64,000 nt of DNA. It comes from Meconema thalassinum (Eukaryota > Arthropoda > Insecta > Orthoptera > Tettigoniidae). The stretch lies in contig OX336397.1 of assembly GCA_946902985.2 (NCBI GenBank), forward strand, positions 184,950,813-185,014,812. The letters run 5' to 3'. The notes under the pieces were generated by a model, which ran no database searches, was not told the DNA's origin, and saw only the letters and a list, made by a program, of their open reading frames with translations. This document shows, piece by piece, positions 31,899-42,400 of the stretch (position 1 is the first letter of the stretch; each line of letters opens with the position of its first letter). Position numbers and translations under genes: made by a program.

Positions 31899-32564
31899 GT
31901 TCACATGTATTTCGTCACTTTCCTTTCATATCGTTATCACATTATAGTAGTGGGGGACTGTTGGACAACGTCAGTTCAACACACACAAATGTAGTTAGGC
32001 CCTTTGACATAATTTAAATAAATTCATGGGCTAGTCCATAGGAACCAGGCCAAAGGGACCCGTCCAAAGGGATCAGTCCAAAGGGACAAGGACTCGTCCA
32101 CAGGGACCTGTCAACAAGGACCTGTCCACAAGGACTCGTCTACAAGGACCTGTCAACAATGACCTGTCAACAATAACCCATCCACAGGGATCCACTCCCC
32201 CACCCTCTTACAAAAGCCATGAGTGGGCATGCATAAAAAAACAAGCATGTTAATTCATAGTGGCTATCCACCGAATACATGCACTTTATGTAGAACAACG
32301 CTTAAATCCACATCGGCATTCAAACTCTCACATGTTGCAATTGGAAAGAGAGATTATCTAAAAAATTACAATTTCACCCCCTAGTAGGGTAGATTTTATT
32401 TTTGGGGTTGAAATATGTTGTCCATTGGAAAGGGGGTGTCAGCCCGAGTTCAATGACACCTCATTCGTCAAAATCCGACCATGCGTTCGAGAGATATCGC
32501 GCCGCCGCCATCTTGTGAGGTGGGGAGGTGGAGGTGGGTGTAGAACTCTCACAAAACCACTACT
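31899..32564 (-). repeat. Polinton terminal inverted repeat, right
   Basis: Reverse complement of 14823-15487, ending CCACTACT. Contains the mirrored subterminal repeats at 32035-32190. Confidence 0.93.
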
Positions 32565-32570
32565 ATCATT
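32565..32570. repeat. Polinton target-site duplication, right
   Basis: ATCATT, identical to 14817-14822. Confidence 0.93.
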
Positions 32571-32605
32571 AATACAATAGAATTTATGTCCGCTACTAGG
32601 TTAGG

Positions 32606-32692
32606 TACTGCCTGGCCGAAAATTACTGCTAGTGCCACAAGCAAGGGGGTCTGGGGAGTAAGCCCCAGGTTTGGTTTGTTTTTGTATGTAAA
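32606..32692 (+). repeat. Host tandem repeat R, unit 2
   Basis: Same orientation and ~95% similar to 14732-14816. See that entry for the dimer interpretation. Confidence 0.8.
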
Positions 32693-32699
32693 ACATTAA

Positions 32700-33900
32700 T
32701 AAGATAGAATTTTTGAAGTAATTTCACATGTCACACAATCCATGGTTAAAGTACGACTGACGAGTTGGATTTGGCGCAATAGTATATTACATTATCGACG
32801 CTCTTTTGTTTCTTTGTATACCCGGTGCGAGATAGTACCAAATGCGTGGGGTTGGCATTCCTGACTTAGTGATAAAGATGTCTCCTAGAGACTTCATTTC
32901 AACTATATAAGTAGTGTTGCTAATTGGGATGGCTGGGTGGGTCTATGACAGCGGACGAGTCAACATCTATTAATTTATCATCTCCAGATACCATTACTAC
33001 AGGTACTTGGGCTAATTTCATTACTCATTTTTTTATACACATGTTCTCACGGTGTGCAGCGCTACATAATAGTATATAAATAATTATCTGATTTATGTTA
33101 ATATACATCCCTATAATAGTCTTACAGTTTCCCTTACATCATCAGCGGGGCGAGGTTGCTAGCAATATCGTCAAATTGTGTCTTCCAATTGGTCCGCGGA
33201 AAAATATTAAGATATGAGAATTTTTGAGTTCCATGTCGGGATATTCGAAGTTCTCCTCACATACGTGACTAACTTTCATAAGGAAGATGCTTCTTTCAAC
33301 CTGAGTTCTGCTTGGACATGTTCGAGCCTTGTGTAGATTAATTTACGAAATCTGATTGCCGAGGTTACGCAGCTTTAAATGTGTAACTAGAAGCTTCTTT
33401 ATGAAGACAATTATACAAGTTACCCCTTGATAGTATTATAAGTTGGTAAGAATGGATATATCCTCCATTCCCTCCCGTTGAATGTTGGTTCAATGAGGGA
33501 GATATGTTGTATTAGGTTTGAAGTGACTTTCTTTTAACACGAGGAGGAAGTATTGTCTTGTATTTTCTGAAACTCATTGTATCCAGTTACTGCCAATTTA
33601 ATAGTGACTCGTGGTGTGACAAGTTTACTTTTACGTTGATAGGTGTGTAAAGTTATTAAGTGGAATTGATTCCGCCTGCGCCATCATATTGTGCTTAGGC
33701 TTGTGTGTTACCAATAAAGGGCGCTTCATTTCAGTGGCTGGCACAGTCTGTAACACCTTATTCTATATTTTACTCGATATTATACACTAACTGATATCGT
33801 ATTAGGTCGATCGCCATTGTCGAATAAGTTTTACCGTTAACCTCTTCTTCTAACTGTTATATTCTAATTCTGAGTTCTAAAATTTCCTCATTTGATGTGT
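32700..33900. other. Gene-free stretch
   Basis: No coding signal. An AATAAA lies at 33713 near a 'gtgtgttacc' word and could belong to an old LTR or a gene end, but I cannot support either. Confidence 0.4.
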
Positions 33901-34074
33901 TATCTATAAGAATGATTTGGCGTACTGGTATAAGTATGGCTTCTTATAATCCTTAAGCGCACTTAGTTTGCTGGACATTATGGAGCAACAACAACAAACA
34001 CTCATTAAGAGTGAGGCAGGCTGTCTCAAACTGATGAATTCCCTAATATTGTAAGTTGTATTTATTATGTACTT

Positions 34075-34400
34075 GCAGAAATACCCGTTCCTCGAACGGT
34101 GTTCGTTGTTAACACAAGACATTATCAATTGAGCTACTGTTGCAATGGTTAGCGGTTTGTCATTCCTTCAAGTTTATCAGAACGAAGTTAGTTTACTGGG
34201 AATAGCACACACACTGTTAATTTAAGGCCCTTAAAATGTAGTTGTATGCCACCCCTTGAGATAATGTTCTCATGGTTACCGATTTGCATTCCTTCATTAG
34301 TTTGTTAAATTAAATTAGTTTTCTGTGAATATTTCAGAAACTGTTGGATTTAGAGCCTTATAATGTACTTTTCGAGGACCCTTTAGGGCCCCCGAGGTTT
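34075..34400. repeat. Dispersed repeat family B fragment
   Basis: 'cagaaatacccg', 'tatcaattgagctactgttg' and 'atcagaacgaagttagttt' recur at 40130-40260, with weaker similarity at 41100-42120. Probably the remains of one non-LTR or SINE family. Confidence 0.55.
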
Positions 34401-34756
34401 GTTGCTGTCACCGAGGGGATTTGTCTCGTCGTTGTACGGCATAATATAATACTAATAATAATATAATATAGGGAGAAATTATAACACCTATTTTTTTAAA
34501 TTATTTTTAATTCAGCCAATGGCCATGTACTTTTCTTTTCAGGACGGGTCAGGGAAGGGATATTATCAGAGAAAGAAAGAAGCATTCATTACAAGACACG
34601 GCACGAACCTAGAAAGAATTGCTGAGTGAAAGCCGGTATACCATCTTTTGGAAGCCTTCATAGGGAGGTTGAGGCTGCTTGAGCTTTTGGTTCTCGCAGT
34701 CAAGGAGTGCAGTTGCACTCTATATAAAGGGAGGTATCGCGCAGTTCGATACTCCT

Positions 34757-34827
34757 GTGGGGGTCCGGGTGGGGACACCAAGAGCCCGCCGATGAGCCAG
34801 CTTGGTGTCCTAGGCGAAACCCCACAC
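34757..34827 (+). ncRNA. Hammerhead-ribozyme-like motif, satellite unit 1
   Basis: Read as a hammerhead open at stem III: GTGGGGGTC with GAAACCCCAC (stem III, predicted cleavage after C34765), stem I CGGGT/GCCCG, core CCGATGA, stem II GCC/GGC, then GAAA. The core matches the consensus except position 4, where the usual U is C. A 10-base complementarity between the two loops could support or compete with the fold. Confidence 0.45.
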
Positions 34828-35009
34828 AAGACACGGCACAAACCTAGAAGAATTGCTGAGTTTTAATTCACCGTTCGTGAAAGCCAATATACCATCTTTT
34901 TGGAAGCCTTCATATGGAGGTTGAGGCTGCTTGAGCTTTTGGTTCTCGCAGTCAAGGAGTGCAGTTGCACTCCATATATAAATGGAGGTATCGCGCAGTT
35001 CGATACTCC

Positions 35010-35079
35010 TGTGGGGGTCCGGGCGGGGACACCAAGAGCCCGCCGATGAGCCAGCTTGGTGTCCTAGGCGAAACCCCAC
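35010..35079 (+). ncRNA. Hammerhead-ribozyme-like motif, satellite unit 2
   Basis: Same layout as unit 1, predicted cleavage after C35019. Stem I here is CGGGC/GCCCG: the U-G wobble of units 1 and 3 becomes a C-G pair, a pairing-preserving change. Confidence 0.45.
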
Positions 35080-35261
35080 TCAAGACACGGCACAAACCTA
35101 GAAGAATTGCTGAGTTTTAATTCACCGGCCGTGAAAGCCAATATACCATCTTTTTGGAAGCCTTCATATGGAGGTTGAGGCTGCTTGAGCTTTTGGTTCT
35201 CGCAGTCAAGGAGTGCAGTTGCACTCTATATAAAGGGTGGTATCGCGCAGTTCGATACTCC

Positions 35262-35333
35262 TGTGGGGGTCCGGGTGGGGACACCAAGAGCCCGCCGATG
35301 AGCCAGCTTGGTGTCCTAGGCGAAACCCCACAC
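35262..35333 (+). ncRNA. Hammerhead-ribozyme-like motif, satellite unit 3
   Basis: Same layout, predicted cleavage after C35271, with the same C at core position 4. Confidence 0.45.
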
Positions 35334-35449
35334 AAGACACGGCACAAAGTTAGAAGAATTGCTGAGTTTTACTTGTTAATAAACCTATCCACACATACAC
35401 GAACCTAACCTGGGGCTTGTAGCACAATCAGTAATTTTCGTCCAGACCA

Positions 35450-36580
35450 ATGACTTTGTCTGTGGAGTTAGAATCAGAATTTGATCAGGGAACTAACTCT
35501 GAATCGCTGCAAAATGATGAAATTATATAACTCCGAAGCCGGGTCGAAATTTTGGAAAATATAAATGTGGATTTTAGACGAACGGAAGCGTCTCTATGAA
35601 AGCTCAAAATCCCAAACCCAAAACCCCTTCGGCGAGAGTACACATGGGTGCTCTTAGGAGGGAGATGTTACAAGTTTTCTCCACTGTTTTTACTGCAGGG
35701 CAGGTTCGATGTTTATTAGGAGGTAAAAAGAGGGTGAAGACAGAGGACATAGCAAATGCCCTTGCTCTAAGATCACTTTCGAAGAAAGCATACGAATATT
35801 TGAAAAATCGCAACATTCCACTACCAATGCCGTTCAACTCGACAGAAATTGATTCGGAATTTTGAGTGCAGACCTGGAATTCTGAGAGAGGTACTCTTGT
35901 CTCTTGAAAGCCAGAGCAGCAAATTGCAAGGACTCAGAGAAAATTGCAGTTTTGTCGTTTGATGAAATGTATATTGAACGCCAAATGTCCTATGATTCTT
36001 CTGACGATTGAATATTAGAGCCCCACAGTAACGCCCAGCTAGCTATGGTCCGAGGGCTATTTGCTAAATGGAAGCAGCCCGCCTTTTATGACTTCCTCAC
36101 CAAGGCGGACCGGGTTCCATTCCCGGTCAATGCATGTGAGATTTTTGAAGTGAAATGCAATGTCCTGTGGTTCGGATTACACGTTAAAAGGAGGTCATGT
36201 GGCTCATGATCGCGCGATTTACGGTCACGTTAAACTACAAGATTCCTTTTTTATGACCTCGATATGATAATGACTTCTGAGTTGTTACATAACGTTATTA
36301 GCCAGCTTGAGGGTTGTGGCATTCGTAGTGTCGCAGTAGCTAGTGATATAGGATGGAAAAACACTTAAGTATTAAAGGAACTACATGTAATCAGTAATAA
36401 AAGTTTTTTCGGCAATCCAGTGGACTGTTACAGAAATGTGTGGGTTTTCTGTGATGTACCCCATCTGTTGAAATTATTAAGAAATCACTTTCTAGATGAA
36501 GGTTTCGTGTTGGACGATGGCTCAAAACTCAGAAGAAGACGATAGAAGACCTATTAGAGACTCAGAAGGGAAACAAATAA
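35450..36580 (+). pseudogene. P-element/THAP9-type transposase fossil
   Basis: Fragments in several frames follow the P-element transposase order. A coiled-coil-like segment (LRSRVEILENINVDFRR) comes first. Next is the region MLQVFSTVFTAGQVRCLLG.KKRVKTEDIANALALRSLSKKAYEYLKNRNIPLPMP. Then comes the catalytic-domain start with SFDEMYIERQMSYDSS and VRGLFAKWKQPAFYDF. After the SINE at 36096-36248 it resumes with DLDMIMTSELLHNVISQLEGCGIRSVAVASDIG and WVFCDVPHLLKLLRNHFL. Stops and frameshifts are numerous. P-type transposases use an RNase H-like DDE domain; DEM and CDVPHLLK are typical landmarks. No terminal repeats were found. Confidence 0.82.
36096..36248 (+). repeat. SINE family 1 inserted in the P-type transposase
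   Basis: A 5'-truncated copy starting 'ctcaccaaggcgg' with B box gggttccattccc. It is flanked by TTTTATGAC(T/C)TC at 36084-36095 and 36249-36260. The transposase reading resumes right after it, so the SINE came later. Confidence 0.88.
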
Positions 36581-36605
36581 TGTGAAACAAGTCATTTCTT
36601 TACAG

Positions 36606-36707
36606 GACGATACAGACCATCACACGCATATTAAGATTGAGGAATCTTCTATTCCGGATATCGTTACATGCTTCAAAACAGAAACATCATCTTCAGATCT
36701 GAATGAG
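36606..36707 (+). CDS. Internal exon of a C2H2 zinc-finger gene
   Basis: A 34-codon exon bounded by ttctttacag/GAC and GAG/GTAAGT. It encodes an acidic, lysine-containing linker (HIKIEESSIPDIVTCFKTE) of the kind that precedes finger arrays in insect zinc-finger genes. It ends in phase 0, matching the next exon (38109). Earlier exons, including the start codon, were not found in this window. Confidence 0.65.
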
Positions 36708-36819
36708 GTAAGTAACTCCATGCTTATTTTCAATACATCTCCTTATCTCCTAATAGCATTTGGGAATCAAGAGTTCTTTTCTCACAATAATGATGATGAC
36801 AAACGGAAGCATTTGGTTG

Positions 36820-37528
36820 TTTGCAAAATGTGTGCTCCCGTACTCTAGCAGTCACATAATTCTTAGAGTAACTAGCATGCTCTAATCTCCTTTGCAAACT
36901 GTGTGCTCCCGTACACTAGTAGACACACAATTCTTAGAGTTACTAGCACACTCTATTCACCTTTGCAAACTGCGTGTTCCCGTACACTAGTAGACACATA
37001 ATTCTTAGAGTTACTTGCATGCTATAATCTCCTTTGAAAACTGTGTGCTCCCGTACACTAGCAGACACATAATTCTTAGAGTTACTAGCATGCTCTTACC
37101 TCCTTTGTAAACTGCGTGCTCCCGTACACTAGCAGACACATAATTCTTAGAATTACTAGCATGCTCTAATCTCCTTTGTAAACTGTGTGCTCCCTTACAC
37201 CAGCAGACACATATTTCTTAGAGTTACTAGCATGCTCTAATCTCCTTTGTAAACTGCGTGCTCTCGTACGCTAGCAGACACATAAATCTTAGAGTTACTA
37301 GCATGCTCCAATCTCCTTTGTAAACTGTGTGCTCCCGTACTCTAGCAGACACATAATTCTTAGAGTTACTAGCATGCTCTAACCTCCTTTGCAAATGGTG
37401 TGCTCCCGTACTCTAGCAGACAAATAATTCTTACAGTTACTAGCTGCTCTAATCTCCATTGCACACTGTGTGCTCCCGTATTCTAGCAGACACATAATTC
37501 TTAGTGCTACTAGCATGCTCTACAAGAG
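36820..37528 (+). repeat. 71-bp minisatellite, about ten units
   Basis: Units begin 'tttgcaaactgtgtgctccc' at 36820, 36891, 36962 and onward with a 71-base period. The array sits about 110 bases inside the intron that follows the 36606-36707 exon. Confidence 0.92.
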
Positions 37529-38108
37529 TCTCCCCATAGAGGCATTTAATTAACTCAATCTACTTTTTGAACATTAAAATGTTAATTTGCAGTGGATTAT
37601 GGAGAAATGCTGTGTATAATATTCTGAAGGATGATTAATTTATGCCTTCATTCTCAAAAGTTATGCTCGTATGGGCAGTCATGTAGCTTGTTACTCAATG
37701 ATATGTGCACGTGTTGGATCCTAGGACCTGTTATGGTTTATTGCATTGTTGTCTACCTCCCCCCCCCCCCTCTTATGGCCTTACGGCTAAAAGAATTAAA
37801 AGTAAAAGTGCATTTGTCCTCAATCCATAAAGCTAATACTTCCATTAAGGCTCTGATCTTAGCATTTTCATTCGCTCTAAGTTTAACATGGTCTCTAAAA
37901 GTGTATTATGAGTTTCAGAACTGGGGATTATATCCACTTATCTGTATAATGTTTATCTCTAGCACTAGGATGTGAAGGATGGTAGAAAGTCATTCAGCGA
38001 ATATATCTTCACTTCAGCTGAGCAAAGCTGTACAATTACATGGGTTGTCATTTGTGTAAAAGTGTAAGGTGATGACACTTGACATAAATTATTCCATCTT
38101 ATCCCTAG

Positions 38109-38167
38109 GATGTAAAAGAAGAAAATCAGAATGAAGAAGCAGATGCAAGTGGATATCACTCAAATGA
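38109..38167 (+). CDS. Second exon of the C2H2 zinc-finger gene
   Basis: A 59-base exon bounded by atccctag/GAT and AATGA/GTAAGT. It reads DVKEENQNEEADASGYHSN plus two bases. It starts in phase 0 as exon 36606 requires and ends in phase 2, which is what the finger exon at 47384 needs. A pyrimidine-rich tract precedes it. The neat phase agreement over about 9 kb supports a real gene model. Confidence 0.68.
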
Positions 38168-40125
38168 GTAAGTGTTAAACATACAAACAACATGTTACAT
38201 TATATTTACCCGCTTTGTAATAATGTTTAGGTTGTTCCATTTTTAATGCATGTGCTAAACTTTCAGCTTAAAAATTAATTTCACAATTATTTCCACAATA
38301 TTAATAATTAAACGTTATTAATTCATTGTTATTCAGGGAAAACCCGTAAAATATTTTTACAAAAATTCTTAATCCTGCCACAAAGTTTTGAGTAAGTTTC
38401 ATTTTGTGGCTTAAGATAAAACACATAATTTCACTTAATAAAATGGTACTTTATTACTCTCGATCACACGCAATTACTAGCAATATGGCAACGGACTCGT
38501 GGTGTATTTTATAAGGAGATGAGGGTGGAGTATATCGCGTCTCTCTCGCTGACTCTCCTGTGGCTAACTGAATTGTTTACCATTTTTCTCATTCAGTAAG
38601 TTGTTAGTTAACATAATATCAAATTATGACCAGGGAGGATGAATTTCAAAACATAACCCTATAAATGAAAGTATGGATTACGTTAAGACCCAATCATTGG
38701 GATGTGAACAACTCCAGTTGATCCTATCTTCACTGAACATGTATTCTAGGTCATTCCATCAACCATTGGCATCCACTTGGCAACAAAATCTCAACAGTTA
38801 AGCAATGACTTAACCCCACGGCACAAGGATAAAGAGCAAAACTGACAAAGTTTAATTGTAGAGGCTACGTCATTTATTTAAGAAAATAATTAATGACGTG
38901 TCGTGACGCCCTATTAACTCGCATTCATACACAACAATTGTCAATAGAGGCCCAGAAATTATTTTGGAAATAATGTGTATATAGTGTAATCTAATTGGAT
39001 TGCATGTACAGGTAGAGAATTTTTAAGTGCTACTTCGGGAGATTAAGCCATTGTGGTGATAAAAGTAAACGCTCAGAATAAATCGTGCCAGTTAAAATGT
39101 GGGACGCTAGAGGGGAGGCATGCGGGTATGACGAGAGTTGGATAAGTTGGTTAAGTGCGCTGTGTAGTGTGGTTCTTAAAGGGTTGCCATCTTCTGTATG
39201 TTATAACAGACCACACTATATGTGCTTTGTTCCAGATAAATCAATCGTCTCTACACATTGGGTGTAGCCCTAATTAGTGCTCTCCATTCATCCATAAGGT
39301 TTTCAATAGTGAAGTATGATAACACATATATATTCCAACTAGGCTATTATATAGCGATTTAATATGTGTCGCTAGTTTTTTGTTCAGTTGCCCGTGCTCG
39401 TAAGTAGAGGGGACCTATCCCAGGGGTAACAGAATAGGCAATCCACGATACATCCAGGTGAAAGGTCGTGTGAACTCCCGAACTAGTAATCGGAGGTAGT
39501 CGTGTGAGGGATCGAACGAAAGGGCTCCATCCTTTCTAACTATGGGACAAGTCTATTTTCCCTTAAGATAAAAACTAACCGCACACCCGGCAAAATTAAA
39601 GATTATTAATGCGCATGCGCAGCTAAGATGGCGGGGTATTTAAACGTTATGGTAGATGCTTGCATACACTCCTCTCTATTCCGTACCCCCATCTCCACCA
39701 CCAGAATTCCCTAAAATTCCGAATTTAATTAGATTCAACACAAAAGTCCACCTTTGCTTCCACTAACTTCCAATTACTTTCGCCGGGATCATCCATGTTG
39801 ACTTGGTGAGCTTCTGTTCTTTTCCAACTTTTGCATCTATTTATTTATTATTCAATATTTATTCATCAATTATTGATTATTGAACAACTACAAAGTCATC
39901 GACTCGAGATTTCCGAAAATAGTGGATATCACCCAAACCCTAAACGGAGAAAATTGCATGAGGGCCTAAACGATGTCTCCATCCCCTCCATCTTTTTCCA
40001 AGTGTAGGTGATGTTTGGAGCGGTTTCCGCAGTCTTGTAGCGTGATACCTAGCTGCCCCGACAGGATAGCCCAAGCGGTTGACGCAACATGGCCGATTGA
40101 TTGATTATGTTTACTATTTTTCATT
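38168..40125. other. Intron-like DNA without recognisable genes
   Basis: No coding or repeat signature was recognised. Probably part of the long intron of the zinc-finger gene. Confidence 0.4.
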
Positions 40126-40129
40126 TATT

Positions 40130-42300
40130 TACTAGCAGAAATACCCGAACGGTCTTCGGTATTAATAACCACACGTTATCAATTGAGCTACTGTTGCAAT
40201 GGTTAGGGGCTTGTTATTCCTTCATAATTTTATCAGAACGAAGTTAGTTTTCTTGATATATTACCTTAAAATGTGGTTTTCGGAGACCCTTTATAGACTT
40301 CCTAGTTTCGTGTCACACATTGAAAAGCGCAACATATGCTTTGGTCGTCTTTCTAGGATAAGTTTTATTTTTCGCCAATTTTAGCATGTATTTTGAAAAG
40401 TTTTTCCCTATACCCACCCTTCTATGAGAAGTTTTATGAAGAGTTTTATAAATGTTTGTTGAATTGACTCATGGTTACAATACCTAATTTGACGATGCTC
40501 CAAGCACCCGAACACGAGTTATAGGCGCACATAAACATAAAGATATATCATTTACACAGTGCCAAACAATATCATCTTTACGTACCCGTTTGTTGACAAA
40601 AATATGATTAATTAAAATGTGTTCTCAAACTTAATTCACCTAACGTGTACCAGTACTTCCTGACGTGAAAATAATATTGAAAACCTTGATGACGAAACGC
40701 AATGTATATCAAATAAAAACTGACCCTCACCGCTGTGGAAAGTCCTCATCCCCAGGGAGACCCCTTTAATAAATTATAAAGGCTTGTGGTGCATGAAAAT
40801 TCAGGAATTTTAGCCTCCAATGGCCCAAATTCCCAAAGCTGCAAAAACACTATATCAATACAGGAATTTTTGAAAATAATGTTGCAGTTTGGAGATATAA
40901 TATACCTTCTGTGCAACATACCGCACGTGTAAGTCGCGTTTAAATATTCTAGGGTACCCCTTGATCCCCTTAAATGCATGGATGAATTTTACAGTCTTTG
41001 TTTGTTTCCATGATAACCTTATTGCCTTTTGCAAACTTTTGCAGAAATTTAATAAATTGAGTGGCATTGCTTCTTACAGAAATAGATGGAAAGTTGGATG
41101 TCACCTCTTGAGAATCTGTTGTCATGGTTACCGGCTTGCATTACTTCATAGTTTCTTCTTGTTCTTCTCCTTTCGGATGGGCTGCACGTTGAACTTTTCA
41201 GCTTGGCGGGGGACTTCTTGTTTGCTCAATATTCGCGCATTCTCTGGGTATGTTTCTCCTTTCTCTCTTTTGTCCAGATGATGCCGGTTTTCTTACAGGG
41301 TGGTCTGTCCTGAAAACTCTTCTGTTTAAGTATCCTTCTGAGATGTGATTGGCTTCTAATATCACTTTCCATTATCTTCAGTTCTTGGATGTCCTTGTAA
41401 CTTCTGTTAGCCACGGTGTCACGCTCTTTCTATTCTCCCAGTAGTTGAGAAGTCGGTTGGATAGTCTTGTTGGGTTCATCCTTGAGACATGTCCGTAAAA
41501 TGCCGACTTCTCTTCCTGGCCACATCTGTGATTTTCTCAGTATATCAATATAGCTCCTGATTTGGTGTTCTTCTGTACTCGTCATCTCTTTATTAGTTTA
41601 TTCATTGAAATTGGTTTTCTTGGAATATCTCAGAAACGTGGTTTTAGAGCCTTAAAACGTAGTAGCCTCCGTGCCACCAAGGGACTGAAAATGAGATTTG
41701 TCTCGTCCTGGTACGCCATAATATAATATTAATCATAATAATTTTATAACATAGGAATAGGGATATAAAAGACCTTCAGTACCACACTCGCACGTGTAAA
41801 TTGCGTGAAGAAATTCAAGAGAACCCCTTGACCTCCTTAAGCGCATTATATACGTATATATCAATTTTTCAGCTTAAGTTGGCTCCGTGAAAACCCTATA
41901 GCCGTTTGCGAACGTTCACAGTAATGTAATAAATGGAATGGCATTGCGTCTTACAGAAATAGATGGACTCCTGAGATTGTTGCCATAGTTACCGGCTTGC
42001 ATTCTTTCGTAAGTTTATTATATGAAATTAGTCTCCTGGGAATATCTCAAAAACTGTTGGTTTTAAGACCTTAAAATGTGGTTTTCGGGGGTCTCGTCTT
42101 TCTACGCCCTTGTCAACATGCATATTAAAGAGGTTGGCCCCCTTTTATGAGAGATATGGAGAAGGGTTACATCAACGATTAGTTTCGTGCCTCTGATGGA
42201 CATCTGTACCAAATTTTACGTTGATCAACTCAGCCGTTCGCGAGTGATGCGCCTACAAAGTTGTACTCAGACACACAGACAGACAGACAGAAAAAACTTT
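40130..42300. repeat. Dispersed repeat family B block
   Basis: Several segments repeat the words 'ggttaccggcttgcatt', 'ttttagagccttaaaa' and 'ggaatatctcagaaac' (about 40190, 41100, 41590-41680, 41960-42080). The block ends at 42240-42290 in 'ttgtactcagacacacagac' and an (AGAC)n run, a typical LINE/SINE 3' tail. A LINE coding fragment is embedded at 41155-41590. Confidence 0.6.
41155..41590 (-). pseudogene. C-terminal fragment of a LINE ORF2
   Basis: The minus strand reads TEEHQIRSYIDILRKS, GREVGILRTCLKDEPNKTIQPTSQLLGE and NRSYKDIQELKIMESDI with stops. This resembles the region just after the RT domain that has R.F.GH..RM...RLT.. in related elements (compare 45880-45990). Too short to classify. 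Confidence 0.55.
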
Positions 42301-42400
42301 GTTTTTGCGCGCAACCGTCATAAACCAGCCTGAAACGCGTTAATAACTCAAATTTCCGTGGAAGTTCATTAAGAAACAGACAAACTTTCATATGTATATA

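Larger units (their letters stand above)
14823..32564 (+). mobile_element. Complete Polinton/Maverick transposon, copy 1 (17.7 kb)
   Basis: The element has ~665-bp inverted terminal repeats starting AGTAGTGG and ending CCACTACT, a 6-bp target duplication, and the full Polinton gene kit: chromodomain retroviral-type integrase, DUF8207-like protein, FtsK/HerA-type packaging ATPase, adenain-like protease, major and minor capsid proteins, and protein-primed DNA polymerase B. It also carries a BIR protein, a PLA2-like protein and a fiber-like protein, which supports a virus-like lifestyle. Most genes carry at least one break. The outer ~340 bases of the two terminal repeats differ at roughly a dozen positions by eye, so the insertion is not recent. 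Confidence 0.95.
34594..35370 (+). repeat. ~253-bp satellite, three units, with structured core
   Basis: 'gaagccttcata' starts at 34651, 34903 and 35157, giving periods of 252 and 254. Each unit carries three hairpin-forming blocks in order: GAGTGCA/TGCACTC, GGAGGTATCG/CGATACTCC and GGACACCAAG/CTTGGTGTCC, plus a hammerhead-like core at its 3' end and a TATATAAA word in units 1 and 3. A diverged piece without the ribozyme-like part is at 54088-54150. Confidence 0.9.

Noticed and set aside
33000..33790. Possible second solo LTR ending near 33755
   Set aside because: Only an AATAAA and a 'ctgtaaca' word were found. No promoter element, matching end or duplication could be placed.
34751..34830. 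HDV-like ribozyme reading of the satellite core
   Set aside because: The 'taggcgaaaccccac' end resembles the J4/2 and P2 region of HDV ribozymes, but there is no room for P3, its loop and the second strand of P1 between the 5' G-rich stretch and the long hairpin.
34566..35408. Several open frames on both strands in the satellite
   Set aside because: They repeat with the 253-bp unit on both strands and read through the structured RNA-like core. These are by-products of the repeat.
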